A DNA stretch of 16,784 nt from Acidobacteriota bacterium (lineage in GTDB: Bacteria > Acidobacteriota > Vicinamibacteria > Vicinamibacterales > UBA823): NCBI GenBank assembly GCA_002720285.1, contig PBHT01000053.1, positions 1 through 16,784 on the forward strand, read 5' to 3'. Below are positions 1-8,469 of this stretch, piece by piece. A model generated the notes under the pieces. It ran no database searches. It saw only the letters and a program-made list of their open reading frames with translations, and was not told where the DNA came from. A program made the position numbers and the translations under genes. Within the stretch, counting starts at the first letter, position 1. Each line of letters opens with the position of its first letter.

Positions 1-762
1 AAGATTCTGCGGAATTTTAGATGTCTCCGTTAGACTGTTATGATCCAAAGGGTGTGGCCCTGACATGATATTTGCCATCAATGCAGCATCTCCAACACTG
101 CGAGACATTGGGCCATAGTGAGTGAACGTTGAAAACGAACCCTCTCCGGTCATAGGAATTCGGCCGTAAGGTGCTTGATAGCCAACCACACCACATTGGG
201 CGGCAGGCTGTCGTATCGAACCAGTAGAGTCGCTTCCTGTAGCTATGGTGGTCGCGCCAGCTGCTAATGCAGCTGCCGACCCACCTGACGACCCGCCAGG
301 AGTGATATCAAGCCGCCAGGGATTCCTTGTTACACCCCACATTTTTGAATGAGTAGTAAACAACCAGCAAAACTCAGGACAAGTAGTGCGAGCAAATAGA
401 TTTGCCCCAGCCTTTAATAGGCGATCTATATGTGGCGCAGTGCTTTGGGAGACATGCTCTCTATTCAAAAGAGAGCCACTCGTACTGCGCTTTCCGGCAA
501 TGTCTACCGCGTCCTTCACAGCCAATGGAACGCCCAGAAGAAGACCGGGAGAGCCCCTCGGCTTCACATACTCCAATTCCGCAGAGCGTGCCGCAACTCT
601 CGCTTCATCAAAATAACAATCTGCAAAGGGGTTTATAAGCGGTGATATGTCTTCTGACCGTTGAAGAATCGCATCAAGCAACTCAACCGGGGAAAGTTTC
701 CGACTCCGAAACAACCCCAAAGCCTCACTAGCCGAGAGATAAGTCAGTTCTTTATGACTCAT
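1..762 (-). CDS. Amidase-signature family hydrolase, C-terminus off the left edge
   Basis: This is a hydrolase of C-N amide bonds, probably cytoplasmic since no signal peptide is visible. Only the first 254 codons are in the window; family members are usually 450-500 residues. The reading starts MSHKELTYLSASEAL. The complete Ser-cisSer-Lys triad of the amidase signature family is visible: Lys83 in GVPLAVKDAVD, Ser158 in PGGSSGGSAA and the nucleophile Ser182 in GSDSTGSIRQPA. The 75 and 24 residue spacings match fatty acid amide hydrolase (142/217/241) as I remember it. The ATG at 762 is chosen because the terminator hairpin lies just upstream; its ribosome site is weak (GCGGAAT). It lies in the same direction as the binding-protein gene but beyond that gene's terminator, so it may depend on read-through or on its own promoter. 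Substrate is unknown. It is not GatA-specific by anything I can see. Confidence 0.9.
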   Translation of the reverse strand, partial: MSHKELTYLSASEALGLFRSRKLSPVELLDAILQRSEDISPLINPFADCYFDEARVAARSAELEYVKPRGSPGLLLGVPLAVKDAVDIAGKRSTSGSLLNREHVSQSTAPHIDRLLKAGANLFARTTCPEFCWLFTTHSKMWGVTRNPWRLDITPGGSSGGSAAALAAGATTIATGSDSTGSIRQPAAQCGVVGYQAPYGRIPMTGEGSFSTFTHYGPMSRSVGDAALMANIMSGPHPLDHNSLTETSKIPQNL

Positions 763-795
763 AAATTCCGCACGACAAGTAAGCAAGAGAATAAA

Positions 796-817
796 AGAGC
801 GGGCCTTGGCCCGCTCT
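796..817 (-). terminator. Rho-independent terminator of the substrate-binding protein gene
   Basis: A perfect 10 bp inverted repeat (arm AGAGCGGGCC, 2 nt centre) is followed on the minus strand by TTTTATTCT. It lies about 40 bp after the stop of the binding-protein gene and just before the amidase start. A weaker hairpin (arms CTAGTT/AACTAG, 835-853) sits between the stop codon and this terminator. The position suggests that transcription of the binding-protein gene is largely ended before the amidase. Confidence 0.85.
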
Positions 818-858
818 CAATAAACAGAAACTGTCTAGTTTTAGAAGAACTAGTCCCG

Positions 859-2436
859 CTACATCCACTTATATCTATCAAGATACCATAGCCAGCCAGT
901 AGGCTGGATTGAGGCATGGAGATTGTCCTTATACATCAAACCTTGTGGTTGATGGGTAATCCAAACGTAAGCGCCAGTATCTTCCATGATTTCCTGCATG
1001 CGAACGTACATCTGGCTACGTTTTTCTTCGTTAGTCTCCGTCAACCCTTTGTGATACAGCTCGTCAAACTCTGGGTCTTTCCAACGCTCCCAATTCCAGA
1101 CACCGACTTGGTCCGAGATAAACCACTGGCTACTCTGGCTCGGATCGGGTGAATCTAGGTACTGATGTATATACAGCTGGAGATCCTTCCATTCATCTCC
1201 TTGTGACTCCAGCCCCAAGTTCCAAAATGGGCCAGCATCAACAGGAATTACGTCTACATTGATTCCAATCTCTGCAAGGTTGGCTTGTATTATGGTTGAA
1301 GCAGCCATCCGAGCCGTGTTGTTCATCGTTTTGAGTTCGAGGGATAAATTGCTTACGCCCGACTCAGCCATCAAAGCCCTAGCTGCGTCGAGATCAGGCT
1401 TCTCAAACTTCGTTTCAGTTCGATGTCCTACGATTCCGGGCGCAACAATACCGCGTGACCGAGGAGAGATGCCTGCGAATGCAGCATCGAGGATAGTTTC
1501 GACATCTACTGCATGCTGAATTGCACGACGGATACGTATATCTTGAAGTTTCGGATGGTCAGTGTTCATTCCCATCCACATCCAGGCCGTACTCGGATAA
1601 GCTTTAACTACTGTGTTATCAGGAGGACCATCTTTCTGATAACGAGCAAGCGTGTCTGTCGATATATGAGTAATGTCAACCTCGCCCGCCTCGTAAGCAA
1701 TTTCTGCAGTTTTTTCATCATCAATAATTACAAATTTGACATCGGTAATATGGGGCTTCGGGCCGTTCCAGTTTGGGTTCAGCTCTAAGCTATAGGATTG
1801 TTTTTGGACCCACTCTTTAACCCTATAGGGTCCGCAATAGTGGTCAAACATACCGGTAAATTTGCCACCAGCTGCTTCGATCGCTTTTTTACACATAATC
1901 GCGCCGGTACCATCACATAACCAGGTGTACCAAATCGGTGCGAACGGAGCGTTTAGATGAATCGTTCCCGAGTGAGATCCAGTTATCTCTACATGATCCA
2001 ATGCTACTGCTTTATCTTTCCATTCAGCTACTTTCATCCTTTCGAGTGAATACTTAACGTCTTCAGCATTCAGTTCGCTAATTGCCTCATGGGTTTCACC
2101 GTCGTACCAAATAATTCCCTTATTTAGCTCAAACTTTATAGTGCTCGCATCCGGCTGTTCAATCGAATTCACGAACATACTCGGCTTCCAGCCCCAGCCA
2201 TCGCCATCGGTATAACTTGACAACCGCGCGAGGCACGCGAACTGGAGGACCATTTCAAATCCGCCAATCATGTAACCAGGGTCTGTCGACACAATCGTAC
2301 GATTTGATCGAATTATGAGCGACTTTGAACCAGCAGAAGCTGCAAAAGCCGGGCTAAAGAGATTGCCAACAAGTGTCGACGCGGCGACTGCCGAACCCGT
2401 TTGAAGCACCTGACGTCTTGTGAATTTATTTTTCAT
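859..2436 (-). CDS. ABC transporter substrate-binding protein, family 5 (peptide/nickel type), Tat-exported
   Basis: This is the periplasmic solute receptor of the importer encoded divergently at 2616-6429. The 525-residue protein starts MKNKFTRRQVLQ, with twin arginines at 7-8, a hydrophobic stretch and a likely signal-peptidase site after the AFA at 30-32. There is no lipobox cysteine, so it should be a soluble periplasmic protein of a Gram-negative cell. The body has the usual SBP_bac_5 layout, for example the region NAEDVKYSLERM and the later segment IRRAIQHAVDVETIL. An in-frame ATG at 2463 would add nine residues, but the Shine-Dalgarno-like GGGGGAGAG at 2443-2451 lies between the two and fits the start at 2436, which also gives a normal Tat signal. 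Family 5 receptors bind peptides, but also opines, nickel chelates, sugars and other solutes, so the ligand is open. The Tat route implies the protein may be exported folded. Confidence 0.93.
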   Translation of the reverse strand: MKNKFTRRQVLQTGSAVAASTLVGNLFSPAFAASAGSKSLIIRSNRTIVSTDPGYMIGGFEMVLQFACLARLSSYTDGDGWGWKPSMFVNSIEQPDASTIKFELNKGIIWYDGETHEAISELNAEDVKYSLERMKVAEWKDKAVALDHVEITGSHSGTIHLNAPFAPIWYTWLCDGTGAIMCKKAIEAAGGKFTGMFDHYCGPYRVKEWVQKQSYSLELNPNWNGPKPHITDVKFVIIDDEKTAEIAYEAGEVDITHISTDTLARYQKDGPPDNTVVKAYPSTAWMWMGMNTDHPKLQDIRIRRAIQHAVDVETILDAAFAGISPRSRGIVAPGIVGHRTETKFEKPDLDAARALMAESGVSNLSLELKTMNNTARMAASTIIQANLAEIGINVDVIPVDAGPFWNLGLESQGDEWKDLQLYIHQYLDSPDPSQSSQWFISDQVGVWNWERWKDPEFDELYHKGLTETNEEKRSQMYVRMQEIMEDTGAYVWITHQPQGLMYKDNLHASIQPTGWLWYLDRYKWM

Positions 2437-2442
2437 ACAAAA

Positions 2443-2451
2443 CTCTCCCCC
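2443..2451 (-). promoter_or_regulatory. Ribosome binding site deciding the start of the substrate-binding protein
   Basis: GGGGGAGAG on the minus strand ends 6 nt before the ATG at 2436. It lies inside the reading frame that would open at the upstream ATG (2463), so it supports the shorter protein with a standard twin-arginine signal. Confidence 0.7.
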
Positions 2452-2463
2452 ATTTGGTCTCAT

Positions 2464-2615
2464 TAAAGGTAATACTGAGCTACTTATTACACCGATGATA
2501 TATTAACTGGCTTTTAGGTGATTTGCCACATCACGTTTACTAGATAAATACAGGCTTAACTCCGCATGGTTCGTTGCGCATTCATGATGCGCTACAAAAA
2601 ATCAATTGAAGCAAC
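2464..2615. promoter_or_regulatory. Divergent control region between receptor gene and the nine-gene operon
   Basis: This spacer must hold the promoters for the receptor gene (minus) and for the operon starting at 2616 (plus). It is A/T-rich near the receptor side (minus-strand TTAATATATCAT could hold a -10 element), but I see no convincing -35/-10 pair in either direction. Two inverted repeats stand out. GCGCAT-TCATG-ATGCGC at 2576-2592 is perfect over 6 bp arms and lies 23 bp before the first permease gene. GTGAT-n7-ATCAC at 2518-2534 lies mid-spacer. Either could be an operator. No regulator gene is present in the window to pair with them. Confidence 0.4.
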
Positions 2616-3560
2616 ATGCTCATATACATCATCAAGAGAATATTTCTCGCGGTACTGATCGTCTGCGTGGCAATGCTGTTATTACTCTCGGCTATTCATC
2701 TTGTGCCGGGAGACCCTGCCGGCGTTGCTCTTGGACCGCGGGCCACACCCGAGATGCGAGAAGCCTTTCGGGTACGCATGGGACTCGATCAACCATTCAT
2801 AATTCAGTATGTAAAATTTCTTGCGAATGTTGTTACTGGCGACTTGGGTGTCGATGTCTGGTCCAATAAACCTGTATCTTCAATTATCGGGGCACAAGTC
2901 CCGCATACGCTGCGACTAACTCTGCTAGGTTTAGGCTGGGCGGTTATCGTTGGTATTCCGCTAGGGTGCTGGTCTTCAATACGACCGAATAGCTGGATCG
3001 ATCGTATAGTTGGCCTGATATCCGTGTCGGCGATAGCTGTTCCCTCTTTTATTATTGCTGTTTATTCTTTGCTGCTTTTTACGGTGACGTTAAGATGGTT
3101 CCCAGCAATCGGGGCCGGCGACAAAGGCGATCCATGGGATCAATTCATGCACCTAGTACTACCGTCATTCGCTATCGGTCTAGGCTGGGTAGGATATTTA
3201 GCCCGTTTAGTTAGAGCATCGATGTTAGAAACCATGGGCGAAAACCATATCCGAATGGCCCGAGCATACGGTCTTCCCACGGCAAAAATTACATATGTAT
3301 ACGCACTAAAACTAGCTATCTTGCCCACCGTTGCCTTGCTTGGCGTTGGTGTGGGTGGATTACTCTCTGGAGCTGTGTTTGCAGAAATTGTATTTGCGAG
3401 ACCAGGAATCGGAAAGCTTGTATATGACGCCGTCATGACCCGTAACTACCCGATTGTCATGGGTGGCGTGCTAGTCACTACCATTTTATATGCCGCAAGC
3501 ACATTGATTTCCGATCTTATTACAGCTGCTTTGGATCCACGGGTACGCGAGAACCTTTAA
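2616..3560 (+). CDS. Peptide-type ABC transporter permease, DppB-like
   Basis: This is the first inner-membrane subunit of the importer. The 314-residue protein starts MLIYIIKRIF, with the typical N-terminal membrane helix of DppB/OppB proteins, then a periplasmic loop (about 30-90) containing the family pattern MGLDQPFIIQYVKFL. The binding-protein-dependent transport domain covers roughly residues 95-310, with about five more helices. The cytoplasmic coupling (EAA) loop is visible from about residue 209: ENHIRMARAYGLPTAKI, where the ATPases dock. The C-terminus LITAALDPRVRENL is also characteristic. It opens the plus-strand operon; its start has only a weak ribosome site (TTGAAG). The next gene follows after 4 bp. 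Confidence 0.94.
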   Translation: MLIYIIKRIFLAVLIVCVAMLLLLSAIHLVPGDPAGVALGPRATPEMREAFRVRMGLDQPFIIQYVKFLANVVTGDLGVDVWSNKPVSSIIGAQVPHTLRLTLLGLGWAVIVGIPLGCWSSIRPNSWIDRIVGLISVSAIAVPSFIIAVYSLLLFTVTLRWFPAIGAGDKGDPWDQFMHLVLPSFAIGLGWVGYLARLVRASMLETMGENHIRMARAYGLPTAKITYVYALKLAILPTVALLGVGVGGLLSGAVFAEIVFARPGIGKLVYDAVMTRNYPIVMGGVLVTTILYAASTLISDLITAALDPRVRENL

Positions 3561-3564
3561 GCGG

Positions 3565-4449
3565 ATGGAAGCTAAGAAATCATTTTCAGATTCATCTGAC
3601 TTTCGTCGAGAGTCACGGTTTTCGAACCTAGTTCAATTAGTCAAGAACCCGCTTGGACTAATAGGTCTCATCATAGTGATTGCCATTGTCTCCAGTGCAA
3701 TCTGTGCTGATTGGATCGCACCGTATGACTACAAAGCTTTCGATATCAAAGCCAGGCTCTCGGGACCAACCTGGGATCATTTATTGGGTACTGATAACCT
3801 CGGTAGAGATACTCTTAGTCGAAGTCTATATGGAGGAAGAGTAGCGCTGTCAGTGGCTTTGATCTCAGTCAGTCTCTCACTTGTGATTGGTTTATTTCTA
3901 GGTATGCTGGCAGGTTATGGCCCTCGGCGTTTAGACAGCCTGCTGGTTCTCATATTCGACTCGATTCGGGCGTTTCCAACCATTATGTTTGCGTTGGCAG
4001 TAATTACAATTGTTGGACCCAGTCTAAATACCGTTATTGCAGTCGTGGTTATCACAACGGTTCCTGGCTACGCTCGAATTGCAAGAACTCAAACATTGGC
4101 ACTAAAACATACCGAATTCATTCTCGCCGAACGCTCGTTAGGTGCTAAACCAATTCGGGTCATGTTTTCGCACATTGTGCCCAATGTTATTGCACCATTA
4201 CTGATCCTAGCCAGCATGGATATTCCCGTGGTGATAACGATCGAAGCCGGCCTGTCTTTTCTAGGGTTAGGCGTGAAACCACCAACAGCATCCTGGGGAT
4301 CTATTCTGAACCTCGGGTATTCATTTATCCGAGACACTCCTTGGATGGTCATTGCAGGCGGTGTACCGCTCATACTGACAACATTGGGGTTCACCTTTCT
4401 TGGAGAAGCACTCCGAGATGTTTTTGACCCCAAACTAAAAAAAGACTAA
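3565..4449 (+). CDS. Peptide-type ABC transporter permease, DppC-like
   Basis: This is the second inner-membrane subunit, pairing with the DppB-like protein. Its 294 residues have the OppC/DppC arrangement: a cytoplasmic N-terminal segment, a first helix near 32-52 (LGLIGLIIVIAIVSSAI), then LLGTDNLGRDTLSRSLYGGRVAL just before the transport domain, which is a hallmark of this subfamily. The EAA loop is TEFILAERSLGAKPIRV starting at Thr183, with the invariant glycine at 193. It ends in the usual GEALRDVFDPKLKKD. Its stop overlaps the next start as TAATG (1 bp), so translation of the ATPase is probably coupled to it. Confidence 0.94.
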   Translation: MEAKKSFSDSSDFRRESRFSNLVQLVKNPLGLIGLIIVIAIVSSAICADWIAPYDYKAFDIKARLSGPTWDHLLGTDNLGRDTLSRSLYGGRVALSVALISVSLSLVIGLFLGMLAGYGPRRLDSLLVLIFDSIRAFPTIMFALAVITIVGPSLNTVIAVVVITTVPGYARIARTQTLALKHTEFILAERSLGAKPIRVMFSHIVPNVIAPLLILASMDIPVVITIEAGLSFLGLGVKPPTASWGSILNLGYSFIRDTPWMVIAGGVPLILTTLGFTFLGEALRDVFDPKLKKD

Positions 4450-5432
4450 TGAGCAACTTTAATAACGTCCCCGTTATAGATATCTCTAATCTCAGCGTTG
4501 ATTTTCAGACGCAACGTGGCGATGTTCGTGCGTTGCGTAACGTTGATTTGACCATCCCCCACAACAAGACCGTGGGTGTTGTTGGAGAATCGGGTTGTGG
4601 AAAGTCCACGCTCATCAACTCAATTCTTCGCCTTCTAGCGTCAAATGCGTCAATAACTTCAGGGTCAATAAGATTTCTAGATACAAATATCCTAGAAATG
4701 ACAGATCCTGAACTCAATGACCTGAGAGGCCAGAAAATCTCAATGGTGTTCCAGGATCCTATGACAGCGCTTAACCCTGTAATTACGGTCGGCAAGCAAA
4801 TGACCGACATTCTTTTTCGGGATTCGCACTCTCGTAATGCTAAGCGAGAGAAAGCTCGCGACATGTTACAAATGGTCGGAATTCCAGACGCCGAAGACCG
4901 GATGAATGATTACCCACATCAGTTTTCTGGTGGAATGCGGCAAAGAATTTGTATTGCCATGGCTCTGATGATGAATCCTGCTCTTTTGATTGCAGATGAA
5001 CCGACGACTGCTCTCGATGTCACGTTGGAAGCACAAGTCATTCATTTGTTACAAGAATTAAAAAATAGTTTTCAATGCTCAATACTATTTGTTTCTCACA
5101 ATTTAGGGCTGATTGCTGAGCTCTGTGATGAAGTGGTTGTAATGTACGCAGGTGAAGTGGTCGAACAAGGGGGTGTTTTCGATCTATTTCATAGCCCAGC
5201 TCATCCATATACCCAGAGGCTGCTTGAATGTGACCCTGCCCGGATAGAAAAGTCTACTGACGAGTTACCGACAATCTCGGGGCGGGTTCCGGATCTAATC
5301 GAATTACCTCCAGGCTGTATTTTCTCCCCTCGTTGCGTATCAAAATTTGAGCCCTGCTCCACCCAACCGCCCCCTGAATTTGTCGTAAACGAACACCACA
5401 AAGTGCGTTGTTTTCTTAGCCAAAATGGCTAA
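4449..5432 (+). CDS. Peptide-type ABC transporter ATPase, DppD-like
   Basis: This cytoplasmic ATPase subunit powers import. Of its 327 residues, Walker A is GESGCGKST (46-54), the Q-loop is in [11 protein letters not shown], the ABC signature FSGGMRQR begins at 159, Walker [13 protein letters not shown] has Asp183-Glu184, and the H-loop is in [11 protein letters not shown]. The C-terminal oligopeptide-transporter extension carries four cysteines (290, 296, 303, 321) in the pattern C-x5-C-x6-C-x17-C, the kind reported to bind an iron-sulfur cluster in some DppD proteins. The start overlaps the DppC-like stop by 1 bp and the end overlaps the next ATPase by 8 bp. Confidence 0.95.
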   Translation: MSNFNNVPVIDISNLSVDFQTQRGDVRALRNVDLTIPHNKTVGVVGESGCGKSTLINSILRLLASNASITSGSIRFLDTNILEMTDPELNDLRGQKISMVFQDPMTALNPVITVGKQMTDILFRDSHSRNAKREKARDMLQMVGIPDAEDRMNDYPHQFSGGMRQRICIAMALMMNPALLIADEPTTALDVTLEAQVIHLLQELKNSFQCSILFVSHNLGLIAELCDEVVVMYAGEVVEQGGVFDLFHSPAHPYTQRLLECDPARIEKSTDELPTISGRVPDLIELPPGCIFSPRCVSKFEPCSTQPPPEFVVNEHHKVRCFLSQNG

Positions 5433-6429
5433 TATTCTTTCAATAAATAACCTACGGGTACGGTTCCGTACGGATGGCGCGGTACGAGCATTTATAGATA
5501 GAAATCAAGATCCATATATTGATGCTGTGCTAGACGTCAGCTTATCAATTGAACGCGGTAAAACACTAGGGCTAGTCGGTGAATCAGGTTCGGGTAAAAC
5601 AACCATAGGAAGGTCTATCATTCGTTTAGTTGATCCTGCAGGCGGTACTATCATGTTCGAGGATGAAGATATCGGCCGTATGTCTTCAAACCGCTTAGCA
5701 ACTCTAAGAAAAGATATTTCTATGATGTTTCAGGATCCAGTTGCAAGCCTAAGCCCGAGAAAAACAGTAGGAAGTCTTATTCTAGAACCTTTTAAGATTC
5801 ACGGAATCGACCAAATCAATCAAAATCAAAAAGCAAGAGAGTTGATCGAAATGGTAGGGCTCAACGAAGCGTTTCTTGGAGCATATCCCCATCAACTTTC
5901 CGGTGGTCAAGCCCGCCGGGTGGGCGTAGCCAGAGCCCTCGCACTGAACCCCAAACTCGTTATAGCTGATGAACCGACTGCCGGCCTTGATGTCTCAGTT
6001 CAAGGTGAGATTCTCAACTTGATGAGACGGCTTCAAGTCGACCGTGGTTTAAGTTACCTGATCATCACCCACAATTTACCAGTGATTCGGCACCTTAGTA
6101 ACCATCTTGCAATTATTTATCTCGGCAGAGTGATCGAAATCGGATCTACGAAGGATATTTTTACCAATCCCGCGCACCCGTATACCCTTGGTCTCCTCTC
6201 TGCGGTACCCCAACCAGATCCAAACAAACGACGAGAAAAACTGAAACTAGAAGGAGAACTACCGTCACTGTCACGACGGCCCACTGGATGTGAATTTCAT
6301 ACACGCTGCCCATTTGCAGTCGAAAAGTGTCAGCAAGAATCACCGATACGTCAAGAAATCGAGCCACGCCGTTTTGTCAGTTGTCATTTTCCTTTTCCGC
6401 TAAGTCAAGTAAAGGTTCAAACCGCTTAA
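5425..6429 (+). CDS. Peptide-type ABC transporter ATPase, DppF-like
   Basis: This is the second ATPase, forming a heterodimer with the DppD-like subunit. Its 334 residues show Walker A GESGSGKTT (52-60), the DppF-type long loop before it (RTDGAVRAFIDRNQDPYIDA), the signature LSGGQARR (from 158), Walker B LVIADEPTAGLD (Asp182-Glu183) and the H-loop in IITHNLPVIRH. The C-terminal tail again holds four cysteines (289, 295, 302, 320), spaced exactly as in the partner. The start ATGGCTAA lies within the end of the preceding gene. It completes a full importer of two permeases, two ATPases and the divergent receptor. Confidence 0.95.
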   Translation: MANILSINNLRVRFRTDGAVRAFIDRNQDPYIDAVLDVSLSIERGKTLGLVGESGSGKTTIGRSIIRLVDPAGGTIMFEDEDIGRMSSNRLATLRKDISMMFQDPVASLSPRKTVGSLILEPFKIHGIDQINQNQKARELIEMVGLNEAFLGAYPHQLSGGQARRVGVARALALNPKLVIADEPTAGLDVSVQGEILNLMRRLQVDRGLSYLIITHNLPVIRHLSNHLAIIYLGRVIEIGSTKDIFTNPAHPYTLGLLSAVPQPDPNKRREKLKLEGELPSLSRRPTGCEFHTRCPFAVEKCQQESPIRQEIEPRRFVSCHFPFPLSQVKVQTA

Positions 6430-6444
6430 TTAAGGACATATGAA

Positions 6445-8469
6445 ATGTTGACTCGCCACGAATTTCCTTTACCTATCCGTGAAATCAAAAATTTACGAAT
6501 ACCCATGTCTGATGGTTGTGTGTTAACAGCACGGTTATGGCTACCACAAAATGCAGAAGCGAACCCGGTACCCGCTATTGTTGAGTACATCCCGTATCGA
6601 CAACACGATGGAACCGCCACATTAGATGCCCGAACACATCCTTATTTTGCTGGCCATGGTTATGCGGCAATTCGTGTAGATATCAGGGGCAGTGGTAACT
6701 CGGAAGGCGTACTCCACGATGAATATCTTAAACAAGAACAGGATGACGCACTAGAAATTCTTGCGTGGATTGAAAACCAACCATGGTGCAGCGGAAGTAT
6801 AGGGATGATAGGTATCTCCTGGGGTGGGTTTGCGGCCCTGCAGATTGCAGCCCTACGGCCACCGCAGTTGAAAGCCATAATCACCGTTTGCTCAACCGAT
6901 GATCGCTATACAGACGATGTTCATTGGATGGGTGGATGCCTTCTAACGTCTAGCGTCTCTTGGGGTGCTGGAATTTTTGGCGTAAAGCACCGGCCGCCCG
7001 ATCCATCAGTTGTCGGAGACAAGTGGCACGACATGTGGCGCGAAAGGCTCGAATCAAACTCTGTGCCCCTCATATCGTGGCTCAAACATCAGCAGAGAGA
7101 TGAATTTTGGCAGCACGGATCTGTGTGCGAGGACTACGATGCCATTGATTGTGCAGTCTACGCGGTGGGCGGGTGGACTGATGGATATACAGATGCCATT
7201 TTTAGACTCATGGAGAACCTTAAAGGTCCACGCCGAGCATTAGTCGGACCGTGGACTCACGTCTATCCCCACTTTGGATTTCCAGGCCCTGCAATCGGCT
7301 TCCTACAAGACGCCTTACGATGGTGGGGCCGATGGCTCAAACAAGATAACAATGGTATAGACAAAGAACCAATGCTGAACATCTGGATGCAAAAAAATTT
7401 CAAAGCTGACGCATCTGATCCAACAGTTGAGGGCGATTGGTTTGGTCTTGAGAACTGGCCACCCACCAAACAAACTATGAATACTTATTGGCTTAGCAGT
7501 AACAGACTTAGCTCCAGTTCTACTAAGGAAGTCCCTCTACAACTTCAATCGCCTACGACCTCTGCTCTTAATGGCGGTGAGTGGTGTCCCAGAGATGGTG
7601 GTGGCCTTGGTCCAGAATTTCAGACCGACCAAAGAGGAGATGATGGGTGCGCGCTCTGTTTCGATACTGACTTATTGGATCAAGATTTTGAAATTTTGGG
7701 CAAACCAACCATTAAGGTTGATATTGCAGTTGATATGCCAGTTGCTATGCTGGCAGTTCGTTTGTGTGATGTCACACCAACAGGTAAATCATCTCGTATC
7801 ACTTTCGGTCTAATCAATCTCTGTGATCGCGATGGTTACGACAGTCCCAAACACATTAACCCAGGAGAGCGGTTTACAGTCTGCCTTCAGCTCAAGTCGG
7901 TCGCATATCGCTTCCGCAAAGGTCATCGCATTCGTCTGGCTATCTCAACAAACTACTGGCCAATGGTATGGCCATCACCGAAACGTGAAACAGTTACCCT
8001 ATTTACCGGCTCTGCAAAGCTTGAACTTCCAACTACCAACGGAGTTGAGGTCACAACGCGAGATGATCTTTTTGAACAAGCAGAGGGAGCCCCCGAACTA
8101 CCAGTACGAATCGATTCTCCAGAATCAGTAGCGATGAATATTAAATATGACATCGTTGCTAGAGAAACCAATTTGGCTTACCAAACGGATGATGGTGTGA
8201 CGTACTATCCGGATATTGACCTCTCTACTCAGAGAACAGGCGACAATCATTACATTATTCGAGACGACGAACCCACTTCAGCAAAAGTAAAGATGTATCG
8301 CACGTCTAGTATTTTTCGGCAAGATTGGACTGCTTCTACTATCGAGCAACTCCAACTTACGTGTGAAGAAAATGCATTCCATGTATGGGCAAAATTAGAA
8401 GCTTTTGATACCGGTGACTGTATTTTTTCAAGGGAATGGAACGAAAAAATTCCACGAAGCTTTAAGTAG
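6445..8469 (+). CDS. CocE/NonD-family serine hydrolase (X-Pro dipeptidyl-peptidase S15 fold)
   Basis: This is an alpha/beta hydrolase that cleaves ester or amide bonds, the family of cocaine esterase, glutaryl-7-ACA acylase-like enzymes and X-Pro dipeptidyl peptidases. The 674-residue protein has an N-terminal S15 domain with the oxyanion-region motif VDIRGSGNSEG (78-88), the nucleophile Ser125 in GISWGG, a likely acid Asp246 in GGWTDGYTD and His272 in GPWTHVYP. Beyond about residue 350 comes the jelly-roll PepX_C-type domain (for example PTIKVDIAVDMP and RLCDVTPTGKSSRI). There is no signal peptide, so it acts inside the cell after uptake. The ribosome site TAAGGA at 6431-6436 fits the ATG at 6445; an ATG at 6440 is out of frame and stops after three codons. 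Its place directly behind the transporter suggests it opens the imported substrate. The true substrate is unknown. Confidence 0.9.
   Translation: MLTRHEFPLPIREIKNLRIPMSDGCVLTARLWLPQNAEANPVPAIVEYIPYRQHDGTATLDARTHPYFAGHGYAAIRVDIRGSGNSEGVLHDEYLKQEQDDALEILAWIENQPWCSGSIGMIGISWGGFAALQIAALRPPQLKAIITVCSTDDRYTDDVHWMGGCLLTSSVSWGAGIFGVKHRPPDPSVVGDKWHDMWRERLESNSVPLISWLKHQQRDEFWQHGSVCEDYDAIDCAVYAVGGWTDGYTDAIFRLMENLKGPRRALVGPWTHVYPHFGFPGPAIGFLQDALRWWGRWLKQDNNGIDKEPMLNIWMQKNFKADASDPTVEGDWFGLENWPPTKQTMNTYWLSSNRLSSSSTKEVPLQLQSPTTSALNGGEWCPRDGGGLGPEFQTDQRGDDGCALCFDTDLLDQDFEILGKPTIKVDIAVDMPVAMLAVRLCDVTPTGKSSRITFGLINLCDRDGYDSPKHINPGERFTVCLQLKSVAYRFRKGHRIRLAISTNYWPMVWPSPKRETVTLFTGSAKLELPTTNGVEVTTRDDLFEQAEGAPELPVRIDSPESVAMNIKYDIVARETNLAYQTDDGVTYYPDIDLSTQRTGDNHYIIRDDEPTSAKVKMYRTSSIFRQDWTASTIEQLQLTCEENAFHVWAKLEAFDTGDCIFSREWNEKIPRSFK

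Noticed and set aside
386..645. Three overlapping plus-strand reading frames of 71-78 residues
   Set aside because: They are antisense to the amidase gene, which carries the full catalytic triad. They have no ribosome site and no recognisable composition.
661..891. Plus-strand frame of 76 residues spanning the amidase start and terminator
   Set aside because: It runs through the terminator hairpin and into the antisense of the binding-protein gene, with no supporting signal.
2437..2463. Longer start of the substrate-binding protein at 2463
   Set aside because: The Shine-Dalgarno-like GGGGGAGAG lies downstream of this ATG, and the extra nine residues would precede the twin-arginine signal.
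6440..6451. Upstream ATG before the CocE-type gene
   Set aside because: It is out of frame and reaches a stop after three codons; spacing from TAAGGA favours the ATG at 6445. A regulatory mini-frame is possible but unsupported.
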